Assembly (NCBI GenBank): GCA_003476475.1
Contig: DMUD01000044.1
Location: forward strand, 1-5,137
DNA: 5,137 bases
Source: Cytophagales bacterium
GTDB taxonomy: Bacteria; Bacteroidota; Bacteroidia; Cytophagales; UBA9547
Direction of reading: 5' to 3'
Shown: positions 1 to 5,137 of the stretch, in pieces
Layout: every line of letters starts with the position of its first letter
Numbering within the stretch: position 1 is the stretch's first letter
Translations under genes and position numbers: made by a program
The notes under the pieces: generated by a model
Seen by the model: only the letters and a program-made list of their open reading frames with translations
Told to the model about the DNA's origin: nothing
The model's database searches: none

Positions 1-228
1 GAATTTCACTGGTAAAATAGAGCACACTGCATACGATATAGCACTTTTAATGGGGAACCAAATGGGGTAAAGCTCAATCGGGTATTTGCCTGGCATATAG
101 ACTCCAATAAAGATTTGATTCAAAGAGCAGAGGAAATAAGCAAAATGACCGTAGAATAACTTTACGAGCAAATGCAAAAGGGAAACAATTTGTACAGCAC
201 CATACGTTCCTAAATACTTTACTGACAA
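1..228 (-). CDS. Possible partial membrane protein of unknown function (N-terminal part, runs off left edge)
   Basis: On the minus strand a stop-free frame runs from a TAG at 240-238 to the left edge. The most upstream plausible initiation codon is a TTG at 228-226, giving 76 codons in phase with the edge; there is no ATG until codon 45 (position 96). The product starts MSVKYLGTYGAVQ, is rich in Leu, Ile, Phe and Tyr, and has no Arg or Asp. Residues about 10-33 and 55-72 look like membrane segments, separated by a loop with MPGKYP and ELYPIWFP. I do not recognise the family. Support for a real gene: it is divergent from ftsX, and a candidate promoter lies just upstream (258-290). Against it: it depends on a TTG start, and T-rich antisense of A-rich DNA can look hydrophobic by chance. 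A competing 60-codon ATG frame (256-74, minus) reads less like a protein. Confidence 0.35.
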   Translation of the reverse strand, partial: MSVKYLGTYGAVQIVSLLHLLVKLFYGHFAYFLCSLNQIFIGVYMPGKYPIELYPIWFPIKSAISYAVCSILPVKF

Positions 229-257
229 ACAATTGCACTACTGCCTGGTGTGGCAAG

Positions 258-290
258 GAAACCTACCACATTCTAGCATGCTGCCCCAAA
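258..290 (-). promoter_or_regulatory. Candidate Bacteroidota-type promoter for the left-edge minus-strand frame
   Basis: Read on the minus strand, TTTG (290-287) is followed after 21 bases by TAGGTTTC (265-258). The family consensus is TTTG, about 19 bases, then TAnnTTTG, so the -7 box has one mismatch and the spacing is slightly long. Transcription would begin near 252, leaving about 24 untranslated bases before the TTG at 228. Such motifs are short and can occur by chance. Confidence 0.3.
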
Positions 291-295
291 CCCCA

Positions 296-328
296 TTTAG
301 CTACTTTGCTTATTTTGCATTAAGTTTG
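296..328 (+). promoter_or_regulatory. Candidate ftsX promoter, possibly giving a leaderless mRNA
   Basis: TAAGTTTG at 321-328 is a full match to the Bacteroidota -7 box TAnnTTTG. TTTA at 296-299, 21 bases upstream, is a one-mismatch -33 box. A start site 5-7 bases after the -7 box would fall at about 333-335, on or next to the ATG at 335, so this promoter would give an almost leaderless transcript. A looser alternative is TACTTTG at 302-308, which is one base short of consensus and would leave a leader of about 20 bases. Confidence 0.35.
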
Positions 329-334
329 CATGGA

Positions 335-1228
335 ATGGCACGACCTCTCTCATACAAAAAGAAAAAGTTAGGAAGCTACCCCTACTTTCTGGTGTTTTTT
401 AGCCTTGTATTTTCCCTTACTATCATAGGGTTTTGGTCTTCTATCTTACTTATGGGCAATCAGTTGCAACAAAGTATTAAGGAGAACATAACCGTGCAAG
501 TGTATTTGCAGAAGGAAATTACACCCGATTCAATCGCCCAAATTCAAAGACTGGTCGAAAGTAGACCTTATGTATTACAAAAAGAGGGGAAAGCCCAAGT
601 TCGATTTATTTCCAAAGAATCGTCTGAAAAGAAATTTATAGAAGAAACAGGCGAGAACTTTGCCGTCTTTATGGGAGAAAACCCTTTGCGCGATGCTTTT
701 ATTGTGAACATCGACCCTTCTTTTTCAGAATCAGCCCAACTAAAAAAAATAAAAGAGGACTTGAGCAAACAGGCTGGCATTTTCGAAGTAGTGTACACCG
801 AAGGCTTGGCCGATGCCATACACCAAAATTTCAAAAAACTGACTTTCGCTGCCATTGCTTTTACATCGGTTATGCTAGTGGTAATATTCCTGCTTATCAA
901 CAACACCATCAAACTGGCCATGTATTCGCAAAGGTTTCTAATACGCAGTATGCAACTAGTGGGTGCCAAGGCTTGGTTTATCCAAAAACCCTATTTGTTA
1001 CGCTCTATGTGGTTGGGCACACTAGGTGGCCTAGTGGCTTCGACAATTATTATGATTTTGTTGGAATACGGAAAAAGTTTTCTCCCCGAAATTGGCAACT
1101 TGCTATTTCTTGAAAAAGAGTTCATGCTTTTGGGAGGCCTTGTCGTAGGCGGTGGGCTTGTGTGTCTTTTCAGTTCGTTGCTAGCCGTAAGTCGCTACTT
1201 GGGCCGTAGTTTAGACGAACTTTACTAA
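335..1228 (+). CDS. ftsX: Cell division protein FtsX (FtsEX permease-like subunit)
   Basis: FtsX is the membrane subunit of FtsEX, an ABC-type complex that does not mainly transport a substrate but passes ATPase activity in the cytoplasm to peptidoglycan hydrolases outside, during division. From the ATG at 335 it has 297 residues, the normal size. The layout is typical: a basic start (KKKKLGSYP, 8-16), TM1 about 17-40, an extracytoplasmic domain about 41-167 containing the family-like GENPLRDAF (114-122), then three helices at about 168-189, 222-243 and 263-285. The best-known block, INNTIKLAMYSQRFLIRSMQ (188-207), follows TM2. The frame stays open back to an ATG at 233, but those 34 extra residues do not look like FtsX and overlap the divergent promoter region, so I chose 335. 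No ftsE is adjacent, which is usual in Bacteroidota. The gene converges on gyrA, 80 bases away. Confidence 0.93.
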   Translation: MARPLSYKKKKLGSYPYFLVFFSLVFSLTIIGFWSSILLMGNQLQQSIKENITVQVYLQKEITPDSIAQIQRLVESRPYVLQKEGKAQVRFISKESSEKKFIEETGENFAVFMGENPLRDAFIVNIDPSFSESAQLKKIKEDLSKQAGIFEVVYTEGLADAIHQNFKKLTFAAIAFTSVMLVVIFLLINNTIKLAMYSQRFLIRSMQLVGAKAWFIQKPYLLRSMWLGTLGGLVASTIIMILLEYGKSFLPEIGNLLFLEKEFMLLGGLVVGGGLVCLFSSLLAVSRYLGRSLDELY

Positions 1229-1255
1229 AATCATTTTCTTAGGTTACAAAACAAA

Positions 1256-1289
1256 AATGGGGTTGATGTACCAGTACACCAACCCCATT
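1256..1289. terminator. Bidirectional intrinsic terminator between convergent ftsX and gyrA
   Basis: A GC-rich inverted repeat pairs 1256-1265 (AATGGGGTTG) with 1280-1289 (CAACCCCATT) over 10 bp. After one A/C mismatch, TGTAC (1267-1271) pairs with GTACA (1274-1278) around a very tight CA centre. On the minus strand the hairpin is followed by a strong T tract (TTTTTGTTTTG pattern, 1256-1246), fitting termination of gyrA. On the plus strand the T run is weaker (GCTTTT, 1290-1295), so ftsX termination may be less efficient. It lies 28 bases after the ftsX stop and 20 bases after the gyrA stop. Confidence 0.85.
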
Positions 1290-1308
1290 GCTTTTCAAGC
1301 TTCTGGCA

Positions 1309-3843
1309 TTACTCTTCAGGAGTAGCCGCTGTTGCTTCAGTACCTTCGGTTGTGGTTCCTTCGATTCCTCCAGCTTCATTTGCTTCTTCCTCTTCGTTTT
1401 TCGGCACTTTGGCTATGGACGATATTTGGTCGCCCTCGCTCAAACGAATGAGTTTTACTCCTTGGGTAGCACGACCTATCACACGCAAGGCTGTCACCTC
1501 CATGCGAATAGTGATGCCACCCTTGGTTATAATCATCAAATCCTCTTCATCTGTAACGTCTAAAATGGTGACTAGTTTACCAGTTTTCTCGGTTACGTTC
1601 ATTACCCTCACACCTTTTCCACCTCGGTTGGTGATGCGGTACTCTTCCAAATCGGAACGCTTTCCATAGCCTTCTTCTGCAATCACCAAAAGGTTTTGTT
1701 TGATAGGGTCGTGTATCGTCACCATGCCCACTACCTCGTCTAGCCCTTCTTCTATTTCCATCGAAACGGCTTTTACCCCAGTAGCCGTGCGCCCCATTGG
1801 CCGCACTTTGGATTCGTTGAAACGGATGGCTTTCCCTTGGCGGGTGGCGATGATGATTTCGTCGTTGCCCGAAGTAAGTTTTACATCGAGCAAATGGTCG
1901 TCTTCTTCAATATTGATGGCAATAATACCTGCTTGCCTTGGGCGAGAGTAAGACTCAAGTTTTGTTTTCTTGATGGTACCGTTCACGGTACACATCACAA
2001 TGTAGGTATTGTTTATGTACTCTTCGTCCGAAAGACTTTTTACGTTCAAAACGGCACGCACCTTTTCGTCTTTTTCTATTTGAATGAGGTTTTGAAGTGC
2101 TCTGCCTTTGGATGTTTTGCCTCCTTCGGGCAGTTCCCAAACTTTCAACCAATACACTTTTCCTTTGTCGGTGAAAATAAGCAAATAGTTGTGGTTGGTA
2201 GCAAAGAAAAGATGCGCCGTGAAATCTTCTTCCTTGGTAGTAGCGCCGCGCGAACCTACCCCACCACGACCTTGAGTACGGTATTCAGACAAAAGCGTAC
2301 GCTTAATATAGCCTTCGTGCGAAATGGTAATCACCATTTCCTCGTCTGGAATCATATCTTCATCTGTAAACTCTTCGGCAGCGTAAATGATTTCCGTTTT
2401 GCGCTCGTCGCCGTAGCGTTCTTTTATTTCAGTAGTTTCCTTTTTGATGATGCCCATACGAAGTTCCACACTACCTAACACTTCGTTTAGATATTTGATA
2501 GTGACCACTATTTCTTCGTATTCCTTCACGATTTTTTCGCGTTCCAAACCAGTAAGGCGTTGCAAACGCATTTCCAAAATAGCTTTCGACTGAATTTCGC
2601 TCAAACCAAAACGTTCAATCAAACCTGCCTGTGCCGTATCCGGATCGCGCGATTCGGTGATGAGCTTGATAACCTCATCCAAATTGTCCAACGCAATCAA
2701 ATAGCCTTGCAAGATATGGGCTCTTTTTTCTGCTTCGGCTAGTTCGAATTTTGTGCGGCGCACCACTACTACGTGCCTGAACTCGACAAATTCGCGAATC
2801 ATGTCTTTCAGGTTCAAGGTCATAGGGCGACCGCCAACCAACACGACATTGTTTACGCCAAAAGAACTTTGCAGCTGCGTGTATTTGTACAAGTTGTTGA
2901 GCACCACGCTGGGAACAGCGTCGCGCTTTAAGTCATACACTACCCTTACGCCATCTTTGTCAGACTCGTCGCGAATATCGCTTATGCCTTCAATCTTTTT
3001 CTCGTTGACCAATTCGGCTGTTTTCTGAATCATTTGTGCCTTGTTCACCATGTAGGGAACAGAAGTGGCCACGATTTGGTCTTTGCCCGTTTTTGTAGTT
3101 TCAAAAGTAGCATTGGCACGCATGACAATACGACCTCTGCCCGTATGAGCGGCCAATTTCACTCCTTGCGAACCATAGATGATGGCACCAGTTGGAAAGT
3201 CGGGGCCTTTCACCAAAGCCATCAATTCGTCGATAGAAATCTCGTTGTTGTCGATATAGGCAATGATACCGTCGCAAATTTCGGTAAGGTTGTGTGGGGG
3301 CATGTTGGTAGCCATACCCACGGCGATACCCGTAGTGCCATTCACCAAAAGATTGGGGATTCGGGAAGGTAGTACCGTGGGTTCTTCCAAGGAATCGTCA
3401 AAATTCGATTGAAAATCGACAGTATCTTTGGCAATATCGCTCAACATTTCATCGGCAATTCTTTTCAAACGTGCCTCGGTGTAACGCATTGCGGCAGGCG
3501 AATCGCCGTCCATAGAACCGAAGTTGCCTTGCCCGTCGACCAAAGGATAGCGCAGTGACCAAGGTTGCGCCATACGCACCATGGCGTCATATACTGAGGT
3601 ATCACCGTGTGGGTGATACTTTCCTAATACCTCTCCAACGATTCTCGCTGATTTTTTATAAGCACGATTAGACAAAACGCCCAACTCTAGCATACCAAAC
3701 AACACTCTTCTGTGTACTGGTTTCAAACCATCACGCACATCAGGTAACGCACGAGAAACAATCACCGACATCGAGTAATCGATGTAAGATGATTTCATTT
3801 GATCTTCAATGTCTACTCTAATAATTTTTTCGCCTTCAGCCAT
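1309..3843 (-). CDS. gyrA: DNA gyrase subunit A
   Basis: GyrA is the DNA-cleaving and religating subunit of gyrase (A2B2), which uses ATP bound by GyrB to add negative supercoils. The protein has 844 residues, a usual length. The N-terminal winged-helix/tower region (about 1-500) has the active-site tyrosine Y121 in AAMRYTEARL, corresponding to E. coli Y122. The quinolone-determining region around 78-86 reads HPHGDTSVYD, with Thr82 where E. coli has Ser83 and Asp86 for Asp87. The C-terminal DNA-wrapping pinwheel (about 500-815) has a GyrA box QGRGGVG (524-530), a variant of QRRGGKG that separates it from ParC, and a related TNRGGKG at 738-744. An acidic, Thr/Ala-rich tail follows (816-844, ending ATPEE). 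The start MAEGEKIIRVDIEDQMKSSY is typical of Bacteroidota GyrA. gyrB is not in the window. The gene is divergent from clpC and ends at the shared terminator with ftsX. Confidence 0.98.
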   Translation of the reverse strand: MAEGEKIIRVDIEDQMKSSYIDYSMSVIVSRALPDVRDGLKPVHRRVLFGMLELGVLSNRAYKKSARIVGEVLGKYHPHGDTSVYDAMVRMAQPWSLRYPLVDGQGNFGSMDGDSPAAMRYTEARLKRIADEMLSDIAKDTVDFQSNFDDSLEEPTVLPSRIPNLLVNGTTGIAVGMATNMPPHNLTEICDGIIAYIDNNEISIDELMALVKGPDFPTGAIIYGSQGVKLAAHTGRGRIVMRANATFETTKTGKDQIVATSVPYMVNKAQMIQKTAELVNEKKIEGISDIRDESDKDGVRVVYDLKRDAVPSVVLNNLYKYTQLQSSFGVNNVVLVGGRPMTLNLKDMIREFVEFRHVVVVRRTKFELAEAEKRAHILQGYLIALDNLDEVIKLITESRDPDTAQAGLIERFGLSEIQSKAILEMRLQRLTGLEREKIVKEYEEIVVTIKYLNEVLGSVELRMGIIKKETTEIKERYGDERKTEIIYAAEEFTDEDMIPDEEMVITISHEGYIKRTLLSEYRTQGRGGVGSRGATTKEEDFTAHLFFATNHNYLLIFTDKGKVYWLKVWELPEGGKTSKGRALQNLIQIEKDEKVRAVLNVKSLSDEEYINNTYIVMCTVNGTIKKTKLESYSRPRQAGIIAINIEEDDHLLDVKLTSGNDEIIIATRQGKAIRFNESKVRPMGRTATGVKAVSMEIEEGLDEVVGMVTIHDPIKQNLLVIAEEGYGKRSDLEEYRITNRGGKGVRVMNVTEKTGKLVTILDVTDEEDLMIITKGGITIRMEVTALRVIGRATQGVKLIRLSEGDQISSIAKVPKNEEEEANEAGGIEGTTTEGTEATAATPEE

Positions 3844-3861
3844 AGATACAATAATATAAGA

Positions 3862-3887
3862 TTTAAATTTTAAGGTTTAAATTTTAA
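3862..3887. repeat. Two-copy 12-bp direct repeat, 14-base period, upstream of gyrA
   Basis: TTTAAATTTTAA occurs at 3862-3873 and again at 3876-3887, identical in both, separated by GG. It lies 19-44 bases upstream of the gyrA start codon. The unit is AT-rich and partly palindromic (TTTAAA), so it may be slippage product, a DNA-bending stretch or a regulatory site. Confidence 0.8.
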
Positions 3888-3901
3888 AGTCCAAACAACA
3901 T

Positions 3902-3927
3902 TGAACATTAAACAATGAACCTTAAAC
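3902..3927. repeat. Two-copy imperfect direct repeat, 14-base period, upstream of gyrA
   Basis: TGAACATTAAAC (3902-3913) and TGAACCTTAAAC (3916-3927) agree at 11 of 12 positions and repeat every 14 bases, the same period as the neighbouring repeat at 3862-3887. AACCTTAAA (3918-3926) is also the exact reverse complement of TTTAAGGTT (3869-3877), so an RNA from this region could form a 9-bp stem around a 40-base loop. Confidence 0.75.
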
Positions 3928-3941
3928 TCATTAACGGGCAA

Positions 3942-3949
3942 CGAAAATA
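3942..3949 (-). promoter_or_regulatory. Weak candidate -7 box for gyrA
   Basis: On the minus strand, TATTTTCG (3949-3942) matches TAnnTTTG with one mismatch, but I see no good -33 TTTG at the expected distance; an ATTG lies only 14 bases upstream. It would give a leader of roughly 90 bases containing the direct repeats at 3862-3927. The alternative is TTTG (3895-3892) followed after exactly 19 bases by TAAAATTT (3872-3865), which has correct spacing but two mismatches in the -7 box and gives a short leader. I cannot decide between them. Confidence 0.2.
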
Positions 3950-3992
3950 CTAAATCGAGGCTCCAATTACAGCATTTTTTACCCCTCACTTA

Positions 3993-4020
3993 CTAACAAA
4001 TTTTTGTTAGAAATTAACAA
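3993..4020. promoter_or_regulatory. Phased TAACAA/TTGTTA half-site cluster, possible operator between gyrA and clpC
   Basis: CTAACAAA (3993-4000) and TTTGTTAG (4003-4010) form a perfect 8-bp inverted repeat with a TT centre. A third half-site, TAACAA (4015-4020), pairs in turn with TTGTTA (4004-4009). The three hexamers start at 3994, 4004 and 4015, about one helical turn apart, so they would face the same side of the DNA. A fourth TAACAA lies at 4085-4090 just before the clpC ATG. The arrangement fits a regulator-binding site serving one or both divergent genes, but the DNA is AT-rich and no regulator can be named. The AT-only stem without a T-tract context is a poor terminator. Confidence 0.35.
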
Positions 4021-4041
4021 TTGAAAAAAGGGCTTAAAACT

Positions 4042-4070
4042 ATTGGTATTCTTATTTTTGAATATCTTTA
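4042..4070 (+). promoter_or_regulatory. Candidate clpC promoter region
   Basis: Two possible -7 boxes occur. TATTTTTG (4053-4060) fully matches TAnnTTTG but lacks a -33 TTTG at a suitable distance. TATCTTTA (4063-4070) has one mismatch and is preceded after 17 bases by ATTG (4042-4045), a one-mismatch -33 box. The second would start transcription near 4076 and leave a leader of about 24 bases. No Shine-Dalgarno sequence precedes the ATG; the upstream stretch is AT-rich, as is usual in Bacteroidota. Confidence 0.4.
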
Positions 4071-4099
4071 CCCTTATCGTATATTAACAACGATTTATT

Positions 4100-5137
4100 A
4101 TGGAAGCAAAGTTTTCACCAAGAGTCAAAGATGTCATCACCTACAGCAGAGAGGAAGCTCTTCGTTTGGGTCACGATTACATTGGCGTAGAGCACCTTTT
4201 TTTAGGTATTTTGCGCGAAGGAGAAGGTAATGCGGTTAAAATTTTGAAGAACCTTAAAGTTGATTTGGCTGAGTTGAGAAAATCTATCGAGACCAATATC
4301 AAATCGAAATCTAAGAATTTTAACCAACCAGGAAATATTCCCTTGGTGAAGCAAGCCGAAAGAGCACTTAAAATTACTTACCTGGAAGCAAAGCTTTTTA
4401 AAAGTCAGATGATAGGTACAGAACATTTGCTTTTATCCATTTTAAAAGATGAAGACAATATAATAACCAAAGTATTTGATGACTACAACATCGATTACGA
4501 TTCAATCAAAGAAGAAATGCACGTAGTAGAAGACGAAACCGAAACAGGTCCTAAATGTGAATTGCCAGGAACCCCTGCCGATGACGATAATGATGACGAT
4601 GCCAACGAATTCTCATCTGGTCCGGCAGCCAAAAAACCAGTCGATACCAAATCTAAAACGCCAGTTCTAGACAATTTCGGTAGAGACCTTACTAAAATGG
4701 CTATCGAGGGCAGATTAGACCCTATCGTAGGTAGAGAAAAAGAAATTGAGAGAGTTTCTCAAATCTTAAGTAGAAGAAAAAAGAACAATCCGATATTAAT
4801 TGGTGAGCCAGGTGTGGGTAAATCAGCCATAGCCGAAGGTTTAGCTTTAAGAATCATTCAAAGAAAAGTGTCTAGAGTATTGTTCGGTAAGCGAATCGTT
4901 ACTTTAGATTTAGCTTCGTTGGTGGCGGGTACTAAATACCGTGGACAATTCGAAGAGAGAATGAAAGCGGTGATGAACGAATTAGAGAAATCGCCAGAAG
5001 TAATTCTTTTCATTGATGAGATTCATACTATCATTGGTGCTGGTGGAGCTTCTGGTTCATTAGACGCATCTAACATGTTCAAACCAGCTTTAGCTCGTGG
5101 TGAACTGCAATGTATTGGTGCTACTACTTTAGATGAG
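4100..5137 (+). CDS. clpC: ATP-dependent Clp protease ATP-binding subunit ClpC (N-terminal 346 residues, cut by right edge)
   Basis: ClpC is a cytoplasmic hexameric AAA+ unfoldase that feeds proteins to the ClpP peptidase, or acts alone as a chaperone, in protein quality control. The start MEAKFSPRVK opens the double Clp N domain: repeat 1 about 4-64 (with GVEHLFLGIL, 29-38) and repeat 2 about 82-140 (GTEHLLLSIL, 106-115). An acidic linker follows (about 143-190, with DDDNDDD at 161-167). The D1 AAA+ module then shows DNFGRDLTKMA (191-201), Walker A GEPGVGKS (235-242), pore loop KYRG (279-282), Walker B VILFIDE (301-307) and the sensor-1 region IGATT (339-343). The middle domain, arginine fingers, D2 and any ClpP-contact loop lie beyond the edge. 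The N-domain wording fits ClpC rather than ClpB or ClpA. The gene is divergent from gyrA across 256 bases. Confidence 0.96.
   Translation, partial: MEAKFSPRVKDVITYSREEALRLGHDYIGVEHLFLGILREGEGNAVKILKNLKVDLAELRKSIETNIKSKSKNFNQPGNIPLVKQAERALKITYLEAKLFKSQMIGTEHLLLSILKDEDNIITKVFDDYNIDYDSIKEEMHVVEDETETGPKCELPGTPADDDNDDDANEFSSGPAAKKPVDTKSKTPVLDNFGRDLTKMAIEGRLDPIVGREKEIERVSQILSRRKKNNPILIGEPGVGKSAIAEGLALRIIQRKVSRVLFGKRIVTLDLASLVAGTKYRGQFEERMKAVMNELEKSPEVILFIDEIHTIIGAGGASGSLDASNMFKPALARGELQCIGATTLDE

Noticed and set aside
2..70. Possible 3' end of a plus-strand gene (22 codons to a TAA at 68-70)
   Set aside because: Too short to support, no recognisable sequence, and it conflicts with the longer open minus-strand frame.
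74..256. 60-codon ATG frame on the minus strand
   Set aside because: Its residue pattern (clustered Cys, Phe, Arg) does not look like a protein, it ends inside the window, and the overlapping frame 228-1 reads better.
233..334. N-terminal extension of ftsX from an ATG at 233
   Set aside because: The 34 extra residues are not FtsX-like, the length is already normal from 335, and the stretch holds candidate divergent promoters.
568..969. 133-codon minus-strand frame opposite ftsX
   Set aside because: Antisense shadow of conserved FtsX coding sequence with no protein-like features.
1837..2478. 213-codon plus-strand frame opposite gyrA
   Set aside because: It lies entirely antisense to well-conserved gyrA sequence, is Phe- and Val-rich as expected of the complementary strand, and has no recognisable domain or start context.
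1309..3843. ParC (topoisomerase IV subunit A) instead of GyrA
   Set aside because: The QGRGGVG GyrA box, the second RGGKG motif, the full pinwheel and the 844-residue length fit GyrA.
3993..4010. Intrinsic terminator reading of the 18-bp palindrome
   Set aside because: The stem is almost all A/T, has a 2-base centre and no T tract, and it lies between divergent genes where no terminator is needed.
4021..4230. 69-codon plus-strand frame overlapping the clpC start
   Set aside because: It crosses the clpC promoter region and runs out of frame through the clear ClpC N domain.

Overview
The window looks like ordinary chromosomal DNA from a member of the Bacteroidota, probably of the Cytophagales/Flavobacteriia type. 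This rests on the style of the GyrA, ClpC and FtsX proteins, the lack of Shine-Dalgarno sequences ahead of the genes, and several matches to the Bacteroidota promoter pattern (TTTG about 19 bases before TAnnTTTG). The lineage is an inference from protein style; no marker RNA gene is present.

Layout from left to right: (1) positions 1-228, minus strand: an open frame running off the left edge that reads like the start of a hydrophobic membrane protein I do not recognise (weak call, TTG start). (2) 229-334: a short divergent intergenic region with candidate promoters facing both ways. (3) 335-1228, plus: ftsX, the permease-like subunit of the FtsEX cell-division/peptidoglycan system. (4) 1229-1308: a convergent gap holding a strong hairpin that can terminate both ftsX and gyrA. 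(5) 1309-3843, minus: complete gyrA, DNA gyrase subunit A, 844 residues. (6) 3844-4099: a 256-base AT-rich divergent region with two 14-base-period direct repeats on the gyrA side, a phased cluster of TAACAA/TTGTTA half-sites in the middle and a candidate promoter on the clpC side. (7) 4100-5137, plus: the first 346 codons of clpC, an AAA+ unfoldase, cut by the right edge.

The three identified genes are housekeeping functions: cell-wall remodelling at division, DNA supercoiling and protein quality control. They do not form an operon; the strands alternate, so each is probably transcribed from its own promoter. I saw no mobile element, CRISPR array, tRNA or rRNA, and no evidence of a new biological system. 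The items most worth a second look are the non-coding repeats between gyrA and clpC and the unidentified frame at the left edge.
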